Assembly (NCBI GenBank): GCA_030430845.1
Contig: JAUIKE010000085.1
Coordinates: 1-34,769 of the forward strand
Source of the DNA: Bacteroidia bacterium
GTDB taxonomy: Bacteria; Bacteroidota; Bacteroidia; Chitinophagales; Saprospiraceae
Direction: 5' to 3'
Length of the DNA: 34,769 nucleotides
In this document: piece by piece, positions 8,013 to 15,675 of the stretch
Layout: every line of letters begins with the position of its first letter
How positions within the stretch are numbered: position 1 is the first letter of the stretch
The notes under the pieces: model-generated
Told to the model about the DNA's origin: nothing
Seen by the model: only the letters and a program-made list of their open reading frames with translations
Database searches by the model: none
Translations under genes and position numbers: made by a program

Positions 8013-9149
8013 TTATTCTGCTCTTTTTAATACCATGAGGCTATCAAAAGCCACCTTAGGTTCCTGATTTCTGTCAAAAAGAAGAGTATAATCCGTTCTT
8101 CCGCGGATGGGAAAGTTATTTTTCCAGGAATGTCCATCATCTACCCCCCAAAAAGTAACCCGGCTGATATTTTCATCATACTTTAGAAACAAGCGGAATA
8201 TATCGGCATATCGCTTTCCAAGGCTGACGGCCACTGAATCGGGCAGGCCCTCCTGGTAAGGATCCATAATGTTGCCGCCTTCGAAATTTTGATTGACATC
8301 TGCACCACGCAGTCCCCAGGGAGTGGGTAGTACAGAAATGTCAACTTCCGTAAACATGACTTTTAGGCCTAGCGCTGAGAACTCCCGGATGGTTTTTTCG
8401 ATTTCTTCGAGGGAAGGGGTATTCATGTAGAAATGTCCCTGGATACCCACGCCGTCAATTTTGGTGCCGTCAGCCTGAAGTTTTTTGATCATTTCGATAC
8501 AGCCTGCTCTTTTGGCTGGTTCACAGAGGTTATAATCATTGTAGTACAGCTCAGCATCCGGATCGGCGGCGGCGGCCAGATCAAATGCCCTCTTCAGGTA
8601 AGCCTCTCCCATCGTTTTCAGAAAAATGGATTCGCGCAGGCTCCCGTCTTCATTCAAAGCTTCGTTTACGACATCCCAGCCGTGTACCCGACCTTTATAT
8701 CGCCCCATAATCGTATTAATATGCTGCTCCATCACGGCTGCCATGGCTGCACTGTCAGCTATGTCATTTACCCAGGGAGCTGTTTGACTGTGCCATACCA
8801 GAGTATGCCCAACGATGTGCATATCGTTGGCTTCTCCTAATGCCACGAACTGATCCGGCAAGTCGAAATTAAAGGAATCACGGCCCGGGTGGATGTGCAT
8901 CCACTTCATGATGTTCTCTGGAGTAATAGCATTAAACTGGGTCTGGATTAGTTCAGTAGCCTTGGCATTTTCTCCGGTAATATGTTGTGCGCCAAGTGCC
9001 GTGCCTATATAGAAATTATCTTCAAACACATTAGCCAGGGTGGCCGTCTCCGTGTCATCTTTGAAGCCTGCACTTGAAGAGGATTGTTGCTCGCAACTGT
9101 AGGCAAGTAGTACTATAGTAAGAATGGTGAAAAAACAATTTGGTCTCAT
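8013..9149 (-). CDS. GH10 endo-1,4-beta-xylanase, lipoprotein
   Basis: This GH10 catalytic domain spans about residues 35-375 of a 378-residue protein. The acid/base is Glu163 in GWDVVNEAL and the nucleophile is Glu268 in MFTEVDISV; HIVGHTLVWHSQ and YYNDYNL are further GH10 signatures. I chose the ATG at 9149. It gives MRPNCFFTILTIVLLAYSC, a lipoprotein-type leader with Cys19, whereas the upstream in-frame extension to 9263 has no signal-like sequence and would run through the operator at 9216-9235. The protein should be anchored in the outer or inner membrane, trimming xylan or large xylo-oligosaccharides before import. It is the first gene of the minus-strand series and diverges from the LacI regulator, so repression by that protein is likely. 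Confidence 0.9.
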   Translation of the reverse strand: MRPNCFFTILTIVLLAYSCEQQSSSSAGFKDDTETATLANVFEDNFYIGTALGAQHITGENAKATELIQTQFNAITPENIMKWMHIHPGRDSFNFDLPDQFVALGEANDMHIVGHTLVWHSQTAPWVNDIADSAAMAAVMEQHINTIMGRYKGRVHGWDVVNEALNEDGSLRESIFLKTMGEAYLKRAFDLAAAADPDAELYYNDYNLCEPAKRAGCIEMIKKLQADGTKIDGVGIQGHFYMNTPSLEEIEKTIREFSALGLKVMFTEVDISVLPTPWGLRGADVNQNFEGGNIMDPYQEGLPDSVAVSLGKRYADIFRLFLKYDENISRVTFWGVDDGHSWKNNFPIRGRTDYTLLFDRNQEPKVAFDSLMVLKRAE

Positions 9150-9215
9150 TGAAAAGGGAGTTGTATAAAAATTAGATAACCTCTTACATATTGCTAATCT
9201 ACAAAAAAAACAAGA

Positions 9216-9235
9216 ACACGCAATCGATTGCGTGT
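9216..9235. promoter_or_regulatory. LacI-type operator, perfect 20-bp palindrome
   Basis: ACACGCAATCGATTGCGTGT is an exact palindrome with a central CG, the usual geometry of LacI-family operators. It lies 66 nt upstream of the GH10 lipoprotein ATG and 148 nt upstream of the divergent LacI-family gene. The core CAATCGATTG recurs at 13640-13649 and 13806-13815. Binding by the adjacent regulator, including autoregulation, is inferred. Confidence 0.75.
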
Positions 9236-9383
9236 AATTTTTGTAATTTAGTGCAGGGTGCAACTTTTGAGAGGTAAGAATTGTATACTAAACGAAAGTC
9301 GCAAAGCACAGCAACAGCTTGCAGGAACAAAGGCTGACCTCAGAATCTGTTAGCAAAATTCATTTTTATTCCAATTCTTTAAA

Positions 9384-10415
9384 ATGGAAGAGAGAAAAAA
9401 AGGCTTAACGATCTATGACCTGGCAGAAGAATTAAAGCTTTCTCCTTCAACGGTTTCCAGAGCTTTAAATGATCATCACAGCATCGGAAAAAAGACGAAA
9501 AAAGCAGTTAAGAAACTTGCTAAGGAGAGAGGGTATCGTCCGAATGCCATAGCCTCTTCCCTGAGGACCAACCGGTCGAACACTATCGGCATCCTGGTAT
9601 CCTGGATCAATAGACCTTTTATCTCTTCTCTGATCTCGGGGATCGAAAAAGAAGCAAGAGCCAAAGGGTATCAGGCCATCATTTCCCAATCGCACGACAG
9701 TACGGAACTAGAAATAGATAATTTGCAGGCCCTATACGATAGTAGAATATCGGCTCTAATCGTATCTCTGGCCATGGGAACCACTGATTACAGCCATTTT
9801 GACTTATTTAAGGATAGTGACATCCCGGTGGTGTTTGTGGACCGGATTCCGGACATGCTAAACATCAACAAGGTTCAGATCAATAATTTCAACGCAGCTT
9901 TTGAAGCAACCGAACACCTCATTGAGCAAGGTTGCAAAAGAGTTGCTCATTTTGGAGGCGCCAGTCACCAGAGCATCTACAAAGACCGAATGCTTGGCTA
10001 TGTGGCCGCTTTGAAGAAAAACAATCTGGAAGTAGATGAAGCAATCATACTGAATGCCAATTCGCTGAGTGAAGAAGAGGGGACCCGACTCACCGAGTAC
10101 GTTCTGAATATGGACAATCCGCCGGACGGCATTTTCTGCGCCAACGATAAGGCCGCTGTAAGTGCTATCCAATATGCGAAAAAGAGAGGCATCAAAATTC
10201 CCGAGGAATTGGCCATCATAGGATTTAATAATGACCCTATTTGTGAAATCATTGACCCTCCCCTTTCTTCGGTACACCACCCGGCTCAGGAAATGGGTAA
10301 GGCGGCCGTTCAGAAGGCTCTTTCAATGATCGAGCAAAATGGTACCTCAGAGACCAATAACAGGGTCATTCTAGATACCCATCTTGTAATAAGGGCTTCA
10401 TCGAAAAGAAAATAA
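9384..10415 (+). CDS. LacI-family transcriptional regulator of the xylan locus
   Basis: This 343-residue protein has the standard LacI architecture. An N-terminal helix-turn-helix and hinge occupies residues 8-60 (TIYDLAEELKLSPSTVSRAL, then YRPNAIASSLRTNRSNTIG). A periplasmic-binding-protein-like effector domain runs from about 64 to the end (IGILVSWINRPFISSLISGI; GIFCANDKAAVSA; PPLSSVHHPAQEMG). It is divergent from the GH10-symporter-GH43-GH3 series and convergent with xylA. Three CAATCGATTG palindromes in the two divergent promoter regions around it are its probable binding sites. It probably represses in the absence of xylose or a xylo-oligosaccharide; the effector is not determinable here. 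A TIR-bounded repeat begins 2 nt after its stop codon. Confidence 0.9.
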   Translation: MEERKKGLTIYDLAEELKLSPSTVSRALNDHHSIGKKTKKAVKKLAKERGYRPNAIASSLRTNRSNTIGILVSWINRPFISSLISGIEKEARAKGYQAIISQSHDSTELEIDNLQALYDSRISALIVSLAMGTTDYSHFDLFKDSDIPVVFVDRIPDMLNINKVQINNFNAAFEATEHLIEQGCKRVAHFGGASHQSIYKDRMLGYVAALKKNNLEVDEAIILNANSLSEEEGTRLTEYVLNMDNPPDGIFCANDKAAVSAIQYAKKRGIKIPEELAIIGFNNDPICEIIDPPLSSVHHPAQEMGKAAVQKALSMIEQNGTSETNNRVILDTHLVIRASSKRK

Positions 10416-10416
10416 A

Positions 10417-10632
10417 CTTGAGTCATTCCGAATTTTGATCTTGCCATTATTGAGGCTCTTTTTGGCACGCAGATACCGCAAATTGCGCAAATTTCAGAAA
10501 TAGAATCACCGAGATGAGCGGTATTTGCCCATGCGGGCCCTTTCTGGGCGTGAAGCTAATCGCCAAATCGAAATTATTAGACCATTTTCTACATCCTTAA
10601 AAAAATTCGGGAAAAATTCGGGATGACTCATG
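10417..10632. repeat. Inverted-repeat (MITE-like) element, copy A
   Basis: The ends are near-identical inverted repeats. The left end 10417-10437 begins CTTGAGTCATTCCGAATTTT. The right end 10612-10632, read in reverse complement, begins CATGAGTCATCCCGAATTTT; three of 21 positions differ. The right end is preceded by a direct duplication of AAAAATTCGGG. The element fills nearly the whole gap between the convergent lacI and xylA stops. Related ends occur at 20988-21175. No coding frame is inside. A miniature non-autonomous element is one reading; a bidirectional terminator region is another. Confidence 0.55.
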
Positions 10633-10640
10633 TTTCTTTC

Positions 10641-11954
10641 TTATAAATACATACTCAGTAAACGTTCATATTTCTCCTGCTGCCCGCTGATCATTTCAGG
10701 CTCCCCCTGTTGTTTCGCATGTTGTACTAAATCTTCCAGACTGGATTGCCCTTTTTCAAAAGCAGCCCCCTTACCCGAATCAAAAGAAGCGTATCGGTCT
10801 TTTCTCATTTTTTTGAACGGGCTATTCTCCAGCAAATCGGCTGCCGAGAGGAGTGCTTTGGCAAAGATGTCCATACCGCTGATGTGGGCGATGAACATAT
10901 CTTCCAGGTCGGTTGAGTTGCGCCGTACTTTGGCATCAAAGTTCACGCCGCCTTTCCCTAGTCCGCCTGCTTCCAGCATCACTATCAGCGCCTGGGCAAG
11001 CTCAAAAGTGTCAATAGGGAATTGGTCGGTATCCCAGCCGTTCTGGTAATCTCCGCGGTTGGCGTCGATGCTGCCCAAAACACCGCTATCGGCCGACACC
11101 TGGAGTTCGTGCTCAAAAGTATGGGCAGCCAGGGTGGCATGATTGACCTCTATATTCAATTTAAAGTCATCCATCAGGTCATATTCACGAAGGAAGGCAA
11201 TGCAGGTGGCCGCATCAAAATCGTACTGGTGTTTGGACGGTTCCATCGGCTTAGGCTCGATCAGGAAGGTACCTTCGAAACCGTTCTTTCTGGCATAATC
11301 GCGCGCCATGCCGAGGAAGGTGGCCAAGTGATCTTTTTCCCTTTTCATATCCGTATTCAACAAGGACATATATCCTTCACGACCACCCCAGAATACGTAG
11401 TTTTCTCCACCAAGTTTAATGGTGGCGTCCAATGCATTTTTAACCTGAGTGGCCGCATACGCTACTACATTAAAATCCGGATTAGTGGCCGCGCCGTTCA
11501 TATATCTCGGATTAGAGAACAGATTAGCCGTTCCCCAGAGCAGCTTAATGCCTGTTTCTTCCTGTTTCTTTAGTGCATAATCGGTGATGAAATCCATTCT
11601 TTTACGGCTTTCATCGATGGAGTCGCCCTCGTCGATGAGGTCCACGTCGTGAAAACAATAAAAAGGGATGCCTAACTTTTGGATAAATTCAAAGGCTGCA
11701 TCCATTTTATCCTGAGCTCTTTTATAGGGATCAGCAGATTCATTCCAGGGCAAGATGCGGGTGCCCGGGCCAAAGGGATCGTTTCCGGTACCACAGAAGC
11801 TATGCCAGTAGGCTACGGCAAATCTAAAGTGCTCTTTCATGCTCTTACCTAGTACCATCTGGTCTTCTTTATAATGAGAGAAGCCCATGATTTCTTTGGA
11901 GTTGGGGCCTAAATATTGGATTTTGTCAATTCCAGGAAAATATTCTTTTTTCAT
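10641..11954 (-). CDS. xylA: Xylose isomerase
   Basis: XylA interconverts D-xylose and D-xylulose in the cytosol using two divalent metal ions. Both family signatures are visible: FHDVDLIDEGDS with catalytic His102 and Asp105, and LIEPKPMEPSKHQYDFD with metal ligands. WGGREGY and the metal-site segment EVNHATLAAHTFEHEL are also present. I chose the ATG at 11954, which gives 437 residues beginning MKKEYFPGI, close to the usual class II length of about 440. It sits 2 nt after the xylB stop, indicating translational coupling. The longer frame to 12008 would overlap xylB. The gene order xylB-xylA is the reverse of the common xylAB order. It is convergent with the LacI gene. Confidence 0.97.
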   Translation of the reverse strand: MKKEYFPGIDKIQYLGPNSKEIMGFSHYKEDQMVLGKSMKEHFRFAVAYWHSFCGTGNDPFGPGTRILPWNESADPYKRAQDKMDAAFEFIQKLGIPFYCFHDVDLIDEGDSIDESRKRMDFITDYALKKQEETGIKLLWGTANLFSNPRYMNGAATNPDFNVVAYAATQVKNALDATIKLGGENYVFWGGREGYMSLLNTDMKREKDHLATFLGMARDYARKNGFEGTFLIEPKPMEPSKHQYDFDAATCIAFLREYDLMDDFKLNIEVNHATLAAHTFEHELQVSADSGVLGSIDANRGDYQNGWDTDQFPIDTFELAQALIVMLEAGGLGKGGVNFDAKVRRNSTDLEDMFIAHISGMDIFAKALLSAADLLENSPFKKMRKDRYASFDSGKGAAFEKGQSSLEDLVQHAKQQGEPEMISGQQEKYERLLSMYL

Positions 11955-11956
11955 TA

Positions 11957-13453
11957 CTATGCGGTTTTCGTATTGTTTTGTAAAAACTGATTTAATTGTT
12001 CTTTCCATTTTTTATACAACTCCTTATACACTCCTTGTCTGGCTCGATTTGGCTCATAAACAGATAATCTCTTTAATTGGCCAAAGACTTCTTTCAAGCC
12101 CAGTTCACCACTGCCTACCAATGCTCCTCTGGCTGCTCCAAGAGCTCCGTCGGTATCGTATAGTTCGATGGGGGCGTCGCTAAGAGTAGCCAGCACTTCT
12201 CCAAAAATAGGACTGAGGAACATATTAGCCTGGCCGGCCCGAATAACTTTAAGAGGAATGTTATTTTCTTCAAAAGCTTCCATTCCGTAAATAAAGGAGT
12301 ACACGATTCCTTCCTGGACAGCGCGGTATAGATGAGCGGGGGTGTGCACATTAAAGTTAATCCCGTTCAAACTACTTCCCAATTGGGCATTCCCCAACAT
12401 TCTTTCGGCTCCATTGCCAAATGGGAAGAAGTGCAGTCCATCGCTTCCCGGCCCCACATGCCGGGCTTGCTCATTCATAGAAGCATAATCCTGAGCTGCC
12501 GTCCATTTATGCGCCCAAGAATTAGCAATGCCGGTGCCGTTGATGCATAGCAGCACACCTATTCGCGGGTCCTCTTTGGTATAATTTACGTGAGCGAAAC
12601 TGTTCACTCGTTGGGAAGGATCAATAAATAACTGGTCAGACACTCCGTAAACCACACCGGAAGTACCTGCTGTGGCGGCTATTTCTCCAGGCTCCAGCAC
12701 ATTCAGAGAAAAGGCATTATTGGGTTGATCACCGGCCTTGTAGGTAACTTTCGCAGCCGGAGATATATTCAGGTCATCGGCTACAATGGGGCTCACCGTG
12801 CCGTGGTCCTCGAAGGATCCTTTGACCGGCGGCAGGATGTTCTCCGAGAAGCCGTAATATTCCATCAGAGGTTTACTGACCCCCTTATCTTTAAAGTCAT
12901 AAAAAACGCCTTCGGAAATACCGCTGATGGTGGTACTCAGCTCGCCGGTTAGTTTGTAGGAAATGTAATCGCCCGGCAGACAAATGCGGTAGATTTGCTC
13001 AAAAACATCGGGTTCATTGCCCTTTACCCAGGCCAGCTTGGAAGCGGTAAAGTTGCCCGGACTATTGAGCAGATGATTAAAGCCGTAATCACGACCTAAG
13101 TCTTCCAGGGCCTGCTCGCCAATCTCAACGGCCCGGCTATCGCACCAAATAATGGAAGGCCGAAGCGGCTGGCCGGTTTTGTCAAGGCAAACCAATCCGT
13201 GCATTTGATAGGCAATTCCGATATACCGGATTTGCTGCGTATCTATCCCAGCTTCCTCATTCGCCAACCGATAGGCCTCCCGAAAGGCGTCCCACCACCA
13301 ATCGGGTTCCTGTTCTGCCCAGCCGGGTTGCTTGGCGATCATAGTCATTTCTTTTTGAGGATAATGCGCAGATCCGGCTGCTTTGCCGGATTCATAGTTG
13401 TAGATGGTTACTTTAACCGATGAGCTTCCGACGTCAATCCCAAGACTGTACAT
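11957..13453 (-). CDS. xylB: Xylulokinase
   Basis: This 498-residue FGGY-family carbohydrate kinase phosphorylates D-xylulose to xylulose 5-phosphate, the entry to the pentose phosphate pathway. The N-terminal ATPase fold starts MYSLGIDVGSSSVKVTIY (phosphate-1 motif). YQMHGLVCLDKTG (about 104-116) is the substrate-binding loop with the conserved QMHG of xylulokinases. The C-terminal half has GTSGVVYGV and the FGGY-type motif IRAGQANMFLSPIFGEVLA, followed by DGALGAARGA. It is the first gene of a two-gene operon with xylA (2-nt gap). A candidate promoter at 13611-13642 overlaps the CAATCGATTG operator, and the predicted leader contains a 34-bp perfect hairpin. Confidence 0.96.
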   Translation of the reverse strand: MYSLGIDVGSSSVKVTIYNYESGKAAGSAHYPQKEMTMIAKQPGWAEQEPDWWWDAFREAYRLANEEAGIDTQQIRYIGIAYQMHGLVCLDKTGQPLRPSIIWCDSRAVEIGEQALEDLGRDYGFNHLLNSPGNFTASKLAWVKGNEPDVFEQIYRICLPGDYISYKLTGELSTTISGISEGVFYDFKDKGVSKPLMEYYGFSENILPPVKGSFEDHGTVSPIVADDLNISPAAKVTYKAGDQPNNAFSLNVLEPGEIAATAGTSGVVYGVSDQLFIDPSQRVNSFAHVNYTKEDPRIGVLLCINGTGIANSWAHKWTAAQDYASMNEQARHVGPGSDGLHFFPFGNGAERMLGNAQLGSSLNGINFNVHTPAHLYRAVQEGIVYSFIYGMEAFEENNIPLKVIRAGQANMFLSPIFGEVLATLSDAPIELYDTDGALGAARGALVGSGELGLKEVFGQLKRLSVYEPNRARQGVYKELYKKWKEQLNQFLQNNTKTA

Positions 13454-13528
13454 ATATATCTTTTTTGGTGGTTGTTAAATTTGTTGCGATACTAGTGTGT
13501 ATGTGTACTGACAGACGCATTAAATTAG

Positions 13529-13600
13529 TAACTGATGTTACCTTTAGCTTTGTTTTTAACCAAAAGTGGTTAAAAACAAAGCTAAAGGTAACATCAGTTA
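13529..13600 (-). promoter_or_regulatory. 34-bp perfect hairpin in predicted xylB leader
   Basis: The arms 13529-13562 and 13567-13600 are exact reverse complements over 34 bp around a 4-nt loop (AAAG). It cannot terminate a known gene, because the flanking genes diverge from this region. With the candidate promoter at 13611-13642 it would form the extreme 5' end of the xylB-xylA mRNA, 75 nt before the start codon. mRNA stabilisation, RNase III processing or a riboregulatory role are possible; the base pairing is seen, the function is inferred. Confidence 0.6.
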
Positions 13601-13610
13601 GTAAATAAAG

Positions 13611-13642
13611 TAAAGATAAGTCTTAAGTTCTATTTTACGCAA
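13611..13642 (-). promoter_or_regulatory. Candidate xylBA promoter overlapping operator
   Basis: Read on the minus strand, TTG (13642-13640, within CAATCGATTG) is followed after 21 nt by TATCTTTA (13618-13611). This approximates the Bacteroidota pattern TTTG-N19-21-TAnnTTTG with one mismatch in the -7 box. The overlap of the -33 box with the operator would let a LacI repressor block the promoter. Confidence 0.35.
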
Positions 13643-13668
13643 TCGATTGATTTGTTTTTAAAGCGCTT
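13637..13668. promoter_or_regulatory. Double LacI-type operator upstream of xylB
   Basis: ACGCAATCGATTGATT (13637-13652) contains the same core palindrome as the 9216 operator. A second palindrome, AAGCGCTT at 13661-13668, is centred 20 bp away, close to two helical turns, and resembles LacI/CcpA-type sites. Same-face cooperative binding is possible. The second site may belong to another regulator. Confidence 0.55.
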
Positions 13669-13805
13669 CCCCTCATTTTCTAGTTCATGATGCACATAAT
13701 AGGTGAATAAGCCAGATAATGGAATAATTGATGCCTGATTACTGACATTTTAAGTTTGTCATGAGAAAAAAAGAGTCTTTTCAGAAATTTAGTCCTAACT
13801 TTAAG

Positions 13806-13815
13806 CAATCGATTG
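13806..13815. promoter_or_regulatory. LacI-type operator upstream of the T9SS xylanase
   Basis: CAATCGATTG lies 26 nt upstream of the GH10 ATG. Immediately before it, TAACTTTA at 13796-13803 could be a -7 box (TAnnTTTG, one mismatch), although no matching -33 box was found. A repressor here would cover the transcription start. Confidence 0.6.
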
Positions 13816-13841
13816 TGAAATTTATTAAACCACCGTTTTAA

Positions 13842-15647
13842 ATGAAAAAGAAAAATTTACTCCTACTAACACTCATCGGTATATTGACTCTTGCAGGCCA
13901 GACACTTTGTGCTCAAAATGCTCCAATTATAATAGAAGCAGAGGACGGCAGCCTAGGTGCTGACTTTGAAGTCGCTGAAGATGGAGATATCAAATATATT
14001 TCAATTACATCGACTGGAGCAGGTGACAGCCCAGGAAGCGCGGCCAGAGTCGCTTCTTTTGAAGTCACTTTCCCCGCTGCTCAAATATATGATCTCTACA
14101 TCCGCTTCAGAATTGGATCCGGCACCTTTGATGATGACAGTTTTTTTTATGGCAACGGCTTTGGTGAAAAATCTCCGAATATGGGTGACGAGTGGACCCG
14201 GGTCAACAATATAGCCAATATTGGGTATGCTGCTATGGGAGAAACTGTGGGAGGAGAAGGAGCTGCGGGTAGCAATGTTTGGAAATGGATCAATCTATCC
14301 GAATTCTACGGCGATGAAGCCCCGCTTATGTTTGAGGTTTCGGAAGATGGACTAAGCCAGACTTTCCAAATCGGTGCCAGAGAAGATGGACTCGATATCG
14401 ACAAAATTGCTTTTGCACGAAGTGATTATTTCTTTACAGTCAGCAATTTGGATAATGGAGAGGAAGGCTCTTCAATGGAGGGCCCCGGCATCCTTCCAAT
14501 TGCCCACGGTGCTTCCAAATTCCTGGGTTGCATATACAGTACATCTCAAGTCATCAATTTCACCCAATACTGGAATCAGGTAACGCCTGAAAATGCTGGA
14601 AAATGGGGAAGTGTGGAAGCAACTCGGGATAATATGAACTGGACCGGAATGGATGCAGCCTACAAATTGGCTAAAGACAATGGGTTCCCCATCCGATTTC
14701 ACGTTTTAGTTTGGGGCAACCAACAACCCAGCTGGATCGAGAGTTTACCGGCCAATGAGCAGCTGGAAGAAATAAAAGAATGGTTCCAGGCCGTAGCTGA
14801 CCGCTACCCGGATCTTGATTTTGTCGAAGTGGTCAATGAAGCTTTGCATGATCCTCCCCGGGGTGCCAGCAATGGTAATTATATAGAAGCCCTGGGAGGA
14901 GACGGGGCCTCTGGCTGGGACTGGATACTGGAAGCCTTCCGACTGGCCCGCCAGTACTTCCCCAATGCCAAACTTGCAATTAATGACTACAATATTATCA
15001 ACACCAACACCAATGTCACCAGATACCTCGAGATTATTAATCTTTTAAAAGCGGAGAACCTCATAGACCAGATTGGGTTTCAGGCCCATGCCTTCTCCAC
15101 CGGAGGAAGCACCAGCCAAATGCGCAGCAATCTGGATCGACTGGCAGAGACCGGTCTGCCTCTTTTCGTAACAGAACTGGACATTGACGGGCCAAGTGAT
15201 CAGAAGCAACTGGAAGACTATCAGCGAGTTTTTCCCATTTTCTGGGAGCACCCTGCTGTGGAGGGGATTACACTTTGGGGATACCGGCCCGGCTTATGGC
15301 GTACGGATCAGAAAGCATATCTTATTGATACGGATGGTGTGACGGAGCGTCCGGCCTTGGAATGGCTCCGTTCATATGTGGCGGGCACCATAACGAGTAC
15401 GCACGAGCAAAAAACAGCCCGGCACATCCGTGTATATCCCAATCCGGTAAGTTTTGGAGAATTTACAGTGGAAGGAATGGAGCAATTGGAAAGAGTAGAA
15501 CTCTATGATTTCAGCGGCAAGCGGATCTGGTCAACAGTACCTGCGAGTAATCGCATTCGTTTGGAACGTAGCCTGCCATCGGGGATGTACATCTTGCAGT
15601 TGTATGATGAGCGCTTTGCTTATGCCAAGAAGTTGTTTATAGAGTGA
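13842..15647 (+). CDS. CBM-GH10 xylanase with T9SS sorting domain
   Basis: This 601-residue multidomain enzyme begins with a signal peptide (residues 1-24, cleavage near LCAQ). Residues about 28-195 form a CBM6/CBM35-like beta-sandwich (IIIEAEDG at the start, DGLDIDKIAFA at the end). The GH10 domain runs from about 215 to 515: acid/base Glu333 in VEVVNEALHD, nucleophile Glu446 in FVTELDIDG, with VTPENAGKW and FHVLVWG as family blocks. The last 75 residues are a T9SS type A sorting domain (IRVYPNP, then GMYILQLY and KLFIE). It is therefore exported across the outer membrane and either released or anchored, to attack polymeric xylan. Its own operator lies 26 nt upstream, so it is probably co-regulated with xylBA. 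A convergent terminator overlaps its stop codon. Confidence 0.93.
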   Translation: MKKKNLLLLTLIGILTLAGQTLCAQNAPIIIEAEDGSLGADFEVAEDGDIKYISITSTGAGDSPGSAARVASFEVTFPAAQIYDLYIRFRIGSGTFDDDSFFYGNGFGEKSPNMGDEWTRVNNIANIGYAAMGETVGGEGAAGSNVWKWINLSEFYGDEAPLMFEVSEDGLSQTFQIGAREDGLDIDKIAFARSDYFFTVSNLDNGEEGSSMEGPGILPIAHGASKFLGCIYSTSQVINFTQYWNQVTPENAGKWGSVEATRDNMNWTGMDAAYKLAKDNGFPIRFHVLVWGNQQPSWIESLPANEQLEEIKEWFQAVADRYPDLDFVEVVNEALHDPPRGASNGNYIEALGGDGASGWDWILEAFRLARQYFPNAKLAINDYNIINTNTNVTRYLEIINLLKAENLIDQIGFQAHAFSTGGSTSQMRSNLDRLAETGLPLFVTELDIDGPSDQKQLEDYQRVFPIFWEHPAVEGITLWGYRPGLWRTDQKAYLIDTDGVTERPALEWLRSYVAGTITSTHEQKTARHIRVYPNPVSFGEFTVEGMEQLERVELYDFSGKRIWSTVPASNRIRLERSLPSGMYILQLYDERFAYAKKLFIE

Positions 15648-15666
15648 TGCCCCTGGCATCACTCTA
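15640..15666. terminator. Bidirectional terminator between GH10 and pfkA
   Basis: The arms 15640-15651 (TAGAGTGATGCC) and 15655-15666 are perfect over 12 bp with a 3-nt loop and are followed on the plus strand by TTTTAATTTTT. The stem contains the GH10 stop codon. The position between two convergent genes fits intrinsic termination, mainly of the plus-strand transcript. Confidence 0.8.
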
Positions 15667-15675
15667 TTTTAATTT

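Larger units (their letters stand above)
13454..13841. promoter_or_regulatory. Divergent xylB / GH10 control region
   Basis: This 388-bp gap without a gene separates xylB (minus) from the T9SS xylanase (plus). It contains, in order, a 34-bp-stem hairpin (13529-13600), a candidate xylB promoter (13611-13642), two LacI-type palindromes (13640-13649 and 13661-13668), and a third operator just before the GH10 gene (13806-13815). The parts are listed separately. Confidence 0.7.

Noticed and set aside
13529..13600. Ordinary terminator
   Set aside because: Both neighbouring genes are transcribed away from this segment, so there is no known transcript to terminate; the stem also lacks a following T-run.
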